Shown: one piece after another, positions 25,491 to 36,054 of the stretch
Layout of the letters: every line of letters starts with the position of its first letter
How positions within the stretch are numbered: the stretch's first letter is position 1
NCBI RefSeq assembly: GCF_003576645.1
Contig: NC_044922.1
Span: forward strand, 692,535-756,534
Source of the DNA: Ipomoea triloba
Lineage: Eukaryota > Streptophyta > Magnoliopsida > Solanales > Convolvulaceae
Reading direction: 5' to 3'
Length of the DNA stretch: 64,000 nucleotides
Translations under genes and position numbers: made by a program
The notes under the pieces: model-generated
What the model saw: only the letters and a program-made list of their open reading frames with translations
The model's database searches: none
Told to the model about the DNA's origin: nothing

Positions 25491-26104
25491 TGCAGACAGG
25501 TGGCACATCAGGTTTATTTTTCATGCACATTTTTTTACCTGTCAAATCAAAGTGCTTTTGTATGCTGATTAAGCTCAACGGCTGATGACTAATATTGACT
25601 AATATTTGCAGACGACTCTGCTTTTGGTCAATCTTTTTGTTGCTGTTGTTGTTCCTAAATACTACTAAGTAATTCTCAGAGAAACCTGTATTCTTTGAAT
25701 TAAATCTACATAACTATATTTTCTTGTTTCCCATTTGGTGGTAGTCATAATATTTTTCTTACACTGGTAATGACATTTCCAAGTTTATTGCTTTTGTTCA
25801 ACTCTTTGTGCATTTATTGCTGAATTGTTTGGCCTTGGACCATGTCTGGTTCTAGGCTTCTAGGATTATGACATTTATTGTCTAATTGTTTTTTTAGATC
25901 TTTTGTGTTGTATTCTGAAAATCAATCTGAATGTTGCTTCTGAAAATTCGTAGTTTCTTGTTATTGGCTTTTCTTCCTGTATCTTGATTGGAAGTCAGCT
26001 GATCATCAGAAACGAGATCAGTCTTTTTCTATGGTGTTTGCCTTCTTTCCCCTGACATATTTTTCTTTTTGCGGACCATTCTGTATAATGTTACATTTCA
26101 GGAT

Positions 26105-28243
26105 ATGAGTATTACGAGTGAAAGTGAGGACAATATGACGATGAAAGGGAATGTAAATTCGCCGTCTGTTGAAGAAGCTACTGGTGGAGCTAACGCTGGA
26201 GGTGTACCACTAAAGAAAGGTCCCTGGACTTCTGCGGAAGATGCAATTTTAATGGAATATGTAACAAGACACGGAGAGGGAAACTGGAATGCTGTGCAGA
26301 AACATACGGGACTAGCTCGTTGCGGTAAAAGCTGTCGTTTAAGGTGGGCAAATCACTTGAAACCGGATTTAAAGAAAGGTGCATTCACTCCAGAAGAAGA
26401 ACACCGTATTATTGAGCTCCATGCTAAAATGGGAAACAAATGGGCGCGAATGGCTGCCGAGGTGTGTATAACTCTTATCTTTTTTTTTTTTTTTTTTTTA
26501 AAAGAAAAAAAAAACCTTTTTCTTCAAACTAAAAGTGCAATTATTCTGAGAATTTGATGAGCAAAGATGGTTCAAAACGTGATTTGGCGGTAGAGCATTA
26601 AATGTACGGGATTAGAAAATGGGCTGCAACAGGTGAATGTCAGCAAAGGAAACATTAGAGGCTGAGATCACGGTTTCCTCTTCTCGATTCAACAAAAGCT
26701 TTATTTCCTATTTGGTGATTTTGGTCTTATTAATTTTAACTCTGCAATGAACCCTTGATCTGCCACTTTGTCTCCTACTACTAGCTTGTTATCACTCCTA
26801 AATGATGCATCCATAGGTTGATGATGTGTACTTGTGCGTGTAAACAATCTTAATAAATTTATTCTTTATTTGCCCTCTGTTTGCACGTGTTCATTGGTTT
26901 GAATATGTTATCATGCTCTTAGATCAGGCAAAATTGTTACACTATAAAAAAAAAGTATAGTTTCTTTCATGTGCTTTGTTTGCTATTGCTCACTCTGTTT
27001 GCCATCGTCTCTTTTCTTTCAGTTGCCTGGTCGTACTGATAACGAGATTAAAAACTATTGGAATACTAGAATCAAGAGAAGGCAACGAGCAGGCTTGCCA
27101 ATCTACCCTCCAGATGTCCATTTGCAAGCCATACACGAGAGCAATCAAAATGAGGATATGAGCACATTCTCGACCGGGGATACACAGCATTCCAATCTTC
27201 TGCAAGTGAACTATTTTGAGATCCCCGCTGTGGAATTCAAAAATTTGGAACTAAATCAGCAGTTGCATCCGCAATCACCACTCGATATCCCCGCAAGCAG
27301 CTTGTTGGCACAAGGTCTAAATTCTTCATACGGTCCAAGACCTTTCTTCTCGACTATGAACCCGTCCAAACGTCTCCGAGGACCAGATTCCTTGTTCACG
27401 GGTTTAAGTTCCAATGACAGTGATATTTTCACAGCCTTTGGTCCGTATCAGAGTGACACTTGTATGCAGGTTTCTCAATCCTCCGGGTTTTCTTCTGGAT
27501 ACTATCAAAATCTGGATCCTGATCACCCGTCTTTATCGTGTGTAATTCCTGGCAGCCATGCCTCTTTAAATAGCAACTCCTCTTCTTTAGAGCCCGCATG
27601 GGCAAAGAAGCCGGAACTCCCTTCACTCCAAAGTCAGATAGGTAGTTGGGATGCACCTTCCTCCCCCCTTCCTTCACTCGAGTCTGTTGAGACTTTGATT
27701 CAGTCGCCTCCCACCGAGCGTTCTGAATCGGGTAATGTTTCTCCGAGAAACAGTGGCCTTCTGGAAGCAGTGCTTTACGAGTCACAAACTTTGAAGAATT
27801 CCAAGAACACTTTACCTCAGCAGAATTCCGATGCTTCCATGATACCCAGTGACATCGTGGATAATACATTTCCAGATTTCCACGAGGCAGAATGGGAAGG
27901 ATATGCTGACCCGATCTCTCCATTAGGTCATTCTGCTGCATCAGTTTTCAACGAGTACACCCCCATCAGTTCATTAGAAGAGCACCAGTCAGTCGAGATG
28001 CTAGCAGGTGAGGATGTATTCTCTCTTCTCCTCTCTTTAACGTTTATTATTCTCATTTAAACCCCCAACTATTATGTGATTCCATTCCCATGCCAATTTG
28101 AAGGATGCAAATTTACACAAGAGGACGCTCCCTTGGCCCCAATGCAATGCGATGACAAGGACGATGCGTTGAACCAGATTTTCTCCAGACCAGACTTCTT
28201 GCTCGACTCAAATTGTTTCGGTCTCAAGACTGGCCTCAACTAA
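26105..28243 (+). CDS. GAMYB: GAMYB-type R2R3-MYB transcription factor (MYB33/MYB65 group)
   Basis: Coding exons are 26105-26461, 27023-28007 and 28104-28243, in frame to 493 aa. R2 (about residues 37-87) has Trp at 41, 61 and 81 and RCGKSCRLRWANHLKP. R3 (about 90-139) runs to NEIKNYWNTRIKRRQR and is split by intron 2 just before LPGRTDNEIK, the usual GAMYB site. The long C-terminal part is Ser/Pro-rich with the family blocks AGLPIYPPD, PSKRLRGPDSLF and ELPSLQ. GAMYBs are nuclear activators in gibberellin signalling, anther and seed development, and are restrained by miR159; a matching site lies at 27612-27632. The 3' part from 26409 on is repeated downstream at 28660, probably an assembly error, so this copy plus unique flanks should represent one real gene. 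Confidence 0.92.
27612..27632 (+). promoter_or_regulatory. miR159-type target site in the MYB coding sequence
   Basis: The stretch contains CTCCCTTCACTCCAAA, which matches the conserved GAMYB miR159 site (GAGCTCCCTTCAATCCAAA) at all but about three positions. It encodes the conserved ELPSLQ peptide, where the site lies in other GAMYB genes. The duplicate copy is at 29863-29883. Confidence 0.85.
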
Positions 28244-28658
28244 GCGCAGTTCTGTACCAAATATGCATTTGGACCATTCTGTTTGCTTTAGCAGGAACTG
28301 CACGCGAGGGAGCCCTTGTCATGTGCCACTGTGCAAACATCGTGCATGGGTTGTGCACTACGATTACCCGTGCACGATGATTTTCTTGAAATTCCAAGAA
28401 AATTTTAGTTTCAAAGCCTCTTCAGGGACACCTTATTTTTGTTACTATAATAAGATCCTCTTGTGTTTGAACTCTACAATGATAATGTAGTATTTGCATT
28501 CAACAGGTTAGCTGGCAACTTGTGTCTTTTAAAATCTTCTCCTGAAACTTAAATGGCCAGAAAAACAATATAAATTCTTGTCTGTAACAGTAGTGCCTGA
28601 AGATTATGATCATAAAGGTCAGAGAGACAGCTTGCAGAAGTGTTTTTTTTTTTTTTTT

Positions 28659-28659
28659 N
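28659..28659. other. Single N: probable contig join
   Basis: The only ambiguous base found. It follows a 16-T run (28643-28658) and precedes an abrupt jump back to sequence from the middle of MYB exon 2. Confidence 0.95.
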
Positions 28660-30494
28660 TTATTGAGCTCCATGCTAAAATGGGAAACAAATGGGCGCGA
28701 ATGGCTGCCGAGGTGTGTATAACTCTTATCTTTTTTTTTTTTTTTTTTTTAAAAGAAAAAAAAAACCTTTTTCTTCAAACTAAAAGTGCAATTATTCTGA
28801 GAATTTGATGAGCAAAGATGGTTCAAAACGTGATTTGGCGGTAGAGCATTAAATGTACGGGATTAGAAAATGGGCTGCAACAGGTGAATGTCAGCAAAGG
28901 AAACATTAGAGGCTGAGATCACGGTTTCCTCTTCTCGATTCAACAAAAGCTTTATTTCCTATTTGGTGATTTTGGTCTTATTAATTTTAACTCTGCAATG
29001 AACCCTTGATCTGCCACTTTGTCTCCTACTACTAGCTTGTTATCACTCCTAAATGATGCATCCATAGGTTGATGATGTGTACTTGTGCGTGTAAACAATC
29101 TTAATAAATTTATTCTTTATTTGCCCTCTGTTTGCACGTGTTCATTGGTTTGAATATGTTATCATGCTCTTAGATCAGGCAAAATTGTTACACTATAAAA
29201 AAAAAGTATAGTTTCTTTCATGTGCTTTGTTTGCTATTGCTCACTCTGTTTGCCATCGTCTCTTTTCTTTCAGTTGCCTGGTCGTACTGATAACGAGATT
29301 AAAAACTATTGGAATACTAGAATCAAGAGAAGGCAACGAGCAGGCTTGCCAATCTACCCTCCAGATGTCCATTTGCAAGCCATACACGAGAGCAATCAAA
29401 ATGAGGATATGAGCACATTCTCGACCGGGGATACACAGCATTCCAATCTTCTGCAAGTGAACTATTTTGAGATCCCCGCTGTGGAATTCAAAAATTTGGA
29501 ACTAAATCAGCAGTTGCATCCGCAATCACCACTCGATATCCCCGCAAGCAGCTTGTTGGCACAAGGTCTAAATTCTTCATACGGTCCAAGACCTTTCTTC
29601 TCGACTATGAACCCGTCCAAACGTCTCCGAGGACCAGATTCCTTGTTCACGGGTTTAAGTTCCAATGACAGTGATATTTTCACAGCCTTTGGTCCGTATC
29701 AGAGTGACACTTGTATGCAGGTTTCTCAATCCTCCGGGTTTTCTTCTGGATACTATCAAAATCTGGATCCTGATCACCCGTCTTTATCGTGTGTAATTCC
29801 TGGCAGCCATGCCTCTTTAAATAGCAACTCCTCTTCTTTAGAGCCCGCATGGGCAAAGAAGCCGGAACTCCCTTCACTCCAAAGTCAGATAGGTAGTTGG
29901 GATGCACCTTCCTCCCCCCTTCCTTCACTCGAGTCTGTTGAGACTTTGATTCAGTCGCCTCCCACCGAGCGTTCTGAATCGGGTAATGTTTCTCCGAGAA
30001 ACAGTGGCCTTCTGGAAGCAGTGCTTTACGAGTCACAAACTTTGAAGAATTCCAAGAACACTTTACCTCAGCAGAATTCCGATGCTTCCATGATACCCAG
30101 TGACATCGTGGATAATACATTTCCAGATTTCCACGAGGCAGAATGGGAAGGATATGCTGACCCGATCTCTCCATTAGGTCATTCTGCTGCATCAGTTTTC
30201 AACGAGTACACCCCCATCAGTTCATTAGAAGAGCACCAGTCAGTCGAGATGCTAGCAGGTGAGGATGTATTCTCTCTTCTCCTCTCTTTAACGTTTATTA
30301 TTCTCATTTAAACCCCCAACTATTATGTGATTCCATTCCCATGCCAATTTGAAGGATGCAAATTTACACAAGAGGACGCTCCCTTGGCCCCAATGCAATG
30401 CGATGACAAGGACGATGCGTTGAACCAGATTTTCTCCAGACCAGACTTCTTGCTCGACTCAAATTGTTTCGGTCTCAAGACTGGCCTCAACTAA
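28660..30494 (+). pseudogene. Second, headless copy of the MYB 3' half (probable artefact)
   Basis: It contains the end of MYB exon 2 (28660-28712), exon 3 (29274-30258) and exon 4 (30355-30494), identical to the first copy but without R2, the first half of R3 or a promoter. In a true genome this would be a truncated gene. The exact identity, including introns, and the N at the junction argue that it is the same locus assembled twice. The sequence after 30909 is then the real 3' flank. Confidence 0.85.
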
Positions 30495-30909
30495 GCGCAG
30501 TTCTGTACCAAATATGCATTTGGACCATTCTGTTTGCTTTAGCAGGAACTGCACGCGAGGGAGCCCTTGTCATGTGCCACTGTGCAAACATCGTGCATGG
30601 GTTGTGCACTACGATTACCCGTGCACGATGATTTTCTTGAAATTCCAAGAAAATTTTAGTTTCAAAGCCTCTTCAGGGACACCTTATTTTTGTTACTATA
30701 ATAAGATCCTCTTGTGTTTGAACTCTACAATGATAATGTAGTATTTGCATTCAACAGGTTAGCTGGCAACTTGTGTCTTTTAAAATCTTCTCCTGAAACT
30801 TAAATGGCCAGAAAAACAATATAAATTCTTGTCTGTAACAGTAGTGCCTGAAGATTATGATCATAAAGGTCAGAGAGACAGCTTGCAGAAGTGTTTTTTT
30901 TTTTTTTTT
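28660..30909 (+). repeat. Apparently perfect 2,250-bp direct duplicate of 26409-28658 (probable unmerged contig overlap)
   Basis: Position x in 26409-28658 matches x+2251 throughout. Both homopolymer runs have identical lengths (20 T in the intron and 16 T at the end), and the encoded proteins are identical. The first copy ends exactly at the N and the second begins right after it. Confidence 0.93.
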
Positions 30910-31065
30910 GGGATACATTATGCTTTCCAGCTTACGACAGACTAATCTTAAGCTCCCAGAACCTCTGTTCAAGAGCCGTTGGAGGAGGGAAATGAGGCTT
31001 TTATCATCTCTGATTGGTCAAGGTCTTCAATGACCTTCCAGGTTTCTAGTGAGATTTGAACTCCT

Positions 31066-31159
31066 ACATTGCCAGTCTGCCATTGGAGCAAGACTTTAGG
31101 ATGATTGGTCGAACATTGCCAGTCTGCCATTGGAGCAAGACTTTAGGATGATTGGTCGA
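31066..31159. repeat. Two-copy 47-bp tandem repeat downstream of the MYB gene
   Basis: The unit 31066-31112 (ACATTGCCAGTCTGCC ... GGTCGA) is repeated at once at 31113-31159. Confidence 0.9.
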
Positions 31160-31463
31160 ACTAACTGAGCTAGCATTTTGGATTCTTTTTCATTCTTGTT
31201 CATAGAAAAGGTCATATACAGATTGGGTCATTGGGGTACATACATGTTGCCATAACAACCTTCTACATGTAGCATTCTCATGCATAATAGTAGGGGAAAG
31301 TGTTATATATTCAGAGATCTTTGTAAAAAGTGGAAAAAAGAAAGCAACAGAGTACTCCACAGTGCATGTGCTTTTTTCTCTTCTATTTGAGGTAAGGAGT
31401 TTGGGACATTAGTATATTGCTGTTTTTATCTTTCTAGGACTAAGCAGACAAAAGCATGTTGTG

Positions 31464-31890
31464 TCATTGTTGCCAATCATGTTGTTGCTGGTTGTGGTTT
31501 CCTGTGATGGTTGAGCCATGTGCAGCATCCAAAGCCCCATAGGCAGTGCCTCCGCCTGCTCGGGGGCTAGCGCTAGACATCCCGGATGGCCCCTACTGAT
31601 GACCGCGTCCTTGAGGTGAATATGGACCGCTGCCATAACTCCTACCATGCCCCCGGTTTGGGTGGTCGGGGTTGTGGTTGTAGCCATATCCCCCGAGAGG
31701 GAATCTGCCTGACCTAGTGCCAGACATTCCGGATGGCTCATGCTGATGACCGCGGCCTTGAGGTGGATATGGACCGTTGCCATGACCCTTACCATGCCTT
31801 TGGTTTGGGTGGCCGGGGTTGTGGTTGTGGCCATATCCCCCGGGAGCGAATCTGCCTAACCTAGCTGGTGGTCCTCCGCATGGTCTGCCA
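31464..31890 (-). pseudogene. Gly/His/Pro-rich coding fragment with an internal stop
   Basis: On the minus strand one frame reads a repetitive low-complexity protein. Blocks such as GGYGHNHNPGHPN, GNGPYPPQGRGHQ and PSGMSGTRSGRF occur twice, about 45 codons apart. In the second repeat the frame meets TAG just after QGRGHQ, then continues to a final TGA at 31464. Both repeats keep the same frame, so this was once coding. It resembles the C-terminal tail of an RNA-binding or exonuclease-type protein, but I cannot name the parent. The open frame in another phase at 31409-31834 is a shadow of these repeats. Confidence 0.45.
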
Positions 31891-32603
31891 TAGTTAAAAA
31901 AATAATTAAGCTATTTATTCCTTGTTTGATACTATTGTGCCGGTATTCTATTGGTTGCACTTCACTAAGCTTTTGATTGCAGATTATGGTTATAAATTAT
32001 GATAATCAAATCTACGCAAAAATGGATTCTTTAAAATTATACTCCGTAATATTTAGGTGTGGCCTAACTTATTTTAGAGCTTAGAGCATATTTAAAATTT
32101 TTTGAGAAAACAGCATATTTAAAAATTTTAATCTTCTTAAAAACAAAAGATCATTTGGACTACTTAAACTAGATTTTTTTTGAGCATATTTAAAAAAAAA
32201 AAGAGTTAAATCCACTAGCCACTTCTCCAAAAAGTTAAATCCTCAACCCCAAGACGGCAAGACCCCCGCATTCCAGCTCGACAGAATATTTAGAATGATG
32301 TAAATCACGGTAATTCAATGACTCAGTAGACAAGGCCAATTGTAGTTGTTTTAAGCTAAATGTTGGTATTGATATCATAATATGAAGATAGTTGAAGATA
32401 ATCCATATGCTTACATAGCATGGGCAAAGAGAAAAACCAAACATATTAACAAAACAAAGAACATAACTAATGTCTTTACTTTTTTTTTTTTTTTTTTGAG
32501 AACAATGTCTTTACTACTAAATCCTTGAAATTAATATTCTAACATAACATAGATCATTCAAGCATTGATCCCTCCCATGGCGCGTAGTATTTGAACCAGG
32601 AAT
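31891..32603. other. Intergenic region downstream of the cyclin gene
   Basis: AT-rich DNA with several homopolymer runs. The right end should hold the cyclin B 3' UTR. No gene is supported. Confidence 0.5.
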
Positions 32604-34611
32604 TCAACAAGTTATGGCGGCGGCGGCGGTAGGCGGTGGTAGAAGCGCTGCCGCCGGGGGGAAGAGGGCGACGGCGCCTCTTTCCGGGCTGGAGAATTTC
32701 CTGTAAACGGCCTTCAGCTTATTCTCCGCCGCGCCGGAATGGAAGCCAACCAGCATCTTCGCGCAATCCGCGATCTCCTCCTCGGAAAACCCCGTGTGGT
32801 GCCGGAGCGTCTCAGTCCACCGCGGAGCTGCGGCGGCGTTGATCGTGCACCGCGCAACGTACACGGCGGAGGCCGCCAGCTTCGACGGCCCGTAAACAAC
32901 CGCGGCTGAGTAGTTCATCACTCCGAGCTCCGCCAGGAAAAAGCTCATGTTCTCCATCTCCTTTCCATCATCCGCGCCGCCGCCGCAGGCGGCGGCAGCG
33001 GCGGCTGCCGCCTTGATGTACCGCACCAGGAAAACGTACGGCGTCGGAACCGTCAAGTACCATTCCAGCTTCCCGAGAATCGTCTTCTCCATGGCCAAAA
33101 CCTGAGCCCTAACATACGCGTTATCGGAAATCATGATGAAATCGTTCACCTCCGGCGCCCAGATTTCCTCATACTTGCACGCGATCAGCATCGCGCTTAT
33201 CCCTACCAGCTGAAGCTCCTTCCTGGGAACCGTCTTCATCGAAAGAAATCGATCAATTAGGTTAACCGTAAGGTAGAAAGTTTCCGGCATGAGCTCGAAC
33301 TTCCGGTGAACTTCCACCAGCCAATCCACAAGAATAGCTCTCATCTTCGCGTTGATCTCTGGTTGCGCCGCCATGTAATCTCCCACTCGACCTTCATCCT
33401 AAATCACACAGAAAATCAGAAACCATGTAAGCTTTTCTTTCAGGCCAGTCACGCCGCTCGCAAGCTGTTCGATAAAATGCTCGATTCGAGATCAGTCAAA
33501 ATACATTATTTTATAGAATTTTATATAAAATTGAACCTCTGAGAGCTTGTAGAATTTGTAGATATCTTCAACGTAGTCAAGCACGGCCAATTCATTGCCA
33601 GAATCTGCTGCATCAATCTCCAGGATTTGTTCATTCTGTTGTTTCTTGGTGATTCCACAGGCAGCCTTGCTTCTTGCAGTGAGAGTAGAGGAGAAAGTCT
33701 TTCCAGTCTTCTTCTTGTTCTTTCCACTCAAGATTTCTACTTCATCTTCTTCATCAGAGCTTATGACAATCACTGATCTTGCAGGGGATGGTTTCACAGC
33801 AGCTTCTTTCTTCTGTGCTGCCACCACTGGCTTCTGCAAATCAAACACAAAACTTCCATTATCCCGAGCCCCGAGTAAGAGCCAAACTCTATAGACACAC
33901 AAACTTTATTACTTGTCCCGAATAAGTGCTAAACTCTATGCACACACAAATTTACATTATTACAGGCCCCGCCCCGAGCAAGAGTCAAATTCTATGGACA
34001 CACAAACTTGCATTATTACAGGTCCCAGGTAAGAGCCAAACTCTATAGACACACAAACTTTATTACACGTCCCGAATAAGAGCTAAACTCTGTGCACACA
34101 CAAATTGCATTATTACAGGCCCCGGGTAAGAGCCAAACTCTATGGACACGGCTTGGACCGAAAATTAATTACAAATGAACTTGCCTTGATTTTGTCTTGA
34201 GCACAAAATCCTCTAGTGATGGGGCGGCCAATCTGATCAAGTGGAGCATTTCTCAGATTCCCAATGTCTCTGAGAACCTTTCTGTTTCTGCCATCTCCTG
34301 CAACATTCTTCTGCTTCACTCCTTCCCCTAAAGACTCAAACTTTAGTCCCCATATCACACAATCACACAAAATCTTATGTTTTCTTGGCCTAACATTTCA
34401 TATGCAGTCAAGAAGATAGCATAAACACCACCAGATCTTATTGAAGAACCCAGAAACCATGAAGACATGAAGAAATTCCTCAAGAAATTAAAGCACAGAC
34501 CCAACAGGACAGAGATATTCAACAGCATACCCAGAATTATCAGAGAAAAAATTGAATCTATTTAGGGTTACCTCTGGGTGGTTGGTCACGGAGAATGGCT
34601 CGAGACGCCAT
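32604..34611 (-). CDS. CYCB1: B1-type mitotic cyclin
   Basis: Exons are 34572-34611, 34185-34327, 33537-33833 and 32604-33398, in frame to 424 aa. A destruction box RKVLRDIGN lies at about residues 29-37. The cyclin box begins near 179 with MRAILVDWLVEVHRKFEL and includes TFYLTVNLIDRFLS and ISAMLIACKYEEIWAPEVNDF. A second cyclin fold follows. B cyclins bind CDKB/CDKA kinases to drive mitosis and are degraded through the D-box. The last exon is unusually G/C-rich, with alanine runs (IK followed by eight Ala, and a Pro/Ala tail). Intron 2 starts with GC rather than GT (AAG|GCAAGT), the only choice that keeps the frame. MSA-like motifs upstream fit G2/M expression. Confidence 0.93.
33860..34150. 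repeat. About five degenerate copies of a ~57-bp tandem repeat in cyclin intron 2
   Basis: Words such as AGAGCCAAACTCTAT, GACACACAAACTT, ATTATTACAGG and CCCGA/GGTAAGAG recur at about 57-60 bp spacing from about 33880 to 34148. Confidence 0.8.
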
Positions 34612-34895
34612 GGATGGACCTTCTTCTTCTTCTTCCTCTACGCTATTCCGACCAAAAATCCACGAAATGAAAGAATGGAGACGACTGTTATGCGTCGCTC
34701 CTTCTACGTGGTTTTCAGTCGCCACAGTTTATAGATTCCTTCTTCGTCTTCTTCTTCTTCTTCTTTCCCTTCGCTTTCTTCTTTAGAAATCTTAGATTTG
34801 CAGAGCGGATTGGATTGGAGTGAAATCTTGTGGATATGGAGGAGAGGGTTTGGGGAGATCGCTGTTTGGGATTTAAATTGGGGCGAAGCGGCTCT

Positions 34896-35032
34896 TCTTC
34901 AACGGTCATATTTTTCACTCTGTGGAAGGATCGCCGTTGGATTGGGTTTGATCGGGCGGCTGTGATGGGATTGGAATACTTTCCTTTTTAATTACTAGCC
35001 GTTAGAGGCTCCGAAATGTGAATGTTACCGTT
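34896..35032. promoter_or_regulatory. Cluster of MSA-like (AACGG-core) elements upstream of the cyclin B gene
   Basis: Four AACGG cores lie 290-420 bp upstream of the cyclin ATG: 34901-34905 (plus strand), 34934-34938, 35000-35004 and 35028-35032 (minus strand). The one at 34996-35006 reads TCTAACGGCTA on the gene strand, a full match to the M-phase-specific activator consensus YCYAACGGYYA. Two others differ at one position. MYB3R factors bind this element in G2/M genes. Confidence 0.75.
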
Positions 35033-36054
35033 GATAATGTACTCCGTAAGATTCTCAGCGCATTTGATGTCAAAATTTTTACAGACGGTCACGCTCCGGT
35101 AACAATTATTATTATTATTATTATTTTTTACCAATGTTTAATTCACTTTCTAAATTTATCTTTAATACGTCTTTCAATTTTTTTTTGTTAAATCTTTAAT
35201 ACGAAGTATTTAAATTTGAGCCTGGTTAACCCATCAATCTAAAAGCTACGGAGATAAATTTACTATTTACTAATTCTAAAATTCAAGTAATATTTGGAGA
35301 GTTTTTAATGACAATTACAACAAACGTTTACAATAAGCGAAATTTGAAATTTTATTCATTAGTCAAACTCGAGATTTTACTTTTTGAAAAATCACTTGTT
35401 GAGTTGTGAATCACACAATCCACATTTTTATTTGTCATATTTACTATTCAATAATCAAATTTGAGAATTTATTTTTTGAAAAATTACTTGTTGAACAACG
35501 AATTGAACGGCCCGCTTATTAGCTAGGGAGGTGATTTCTCAGTCTGTCCGCAGGGATTGAGTTTCATATCCCTCGTCTTTTATTTCTGATTCCTTCTATT
35601 CGGATCTTAATTAGTTAATATATTATCTTTTCCTTTAAAAAAAAAACAAAGCTTCTGACAATTGAGAGTCAAGACCTTACTTAAGAATTAAGTTACTTGT
35701 ACAAGAATCAGAGATCATTAGTAACTATACACAACACACAAAATGAATTAATGTGTATAAAAAACTATATTGTATTTTATTTAAAAAAAAAAAAACTATA
35801 TTGCATTTATCATGTAAATGAAAATTCATTAATACTCTAAGGTTACTTGGTGAATTGTATTGTAAGGGTAGTTTCAGAGGAGAATAACAGAAACTGAAAA
35901 GAGAAAGAAGAAGAGAAAACTGGAAGAGCAAATGCTCCAGAATAAATGTGGCAAAAAAATGAGATGGAGAAAGTGCTGCAACATAATCGCGAGTCCAAGA
36001 CTCGTAGAGCATTGCTTGATCTACTCGAAGGCTGGGGGGCTCGATATGGCAGAA
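35033..36054. other. Intergenic region between the cyclin promoter and the DGS1 3' end
   Basis: AT-rich DNA with short ATT and A runs. No coding exon is supported; DGS1 3' UTR is expected near the right end. Confidence 0.5.

Noticed and set aside
28660..30909. A second, tandem GAMYB gene
   Set aside because: It lacks the promoter, R2 and half of R3, shows no difference from the first copy even in introns, and starts at an N.
31409..31834. A 141-codon minus-strand open frame
   Set aside because: It is an alternative frame of the Gly/His-rich repeats; the biased frame is the one with the internal TAG.
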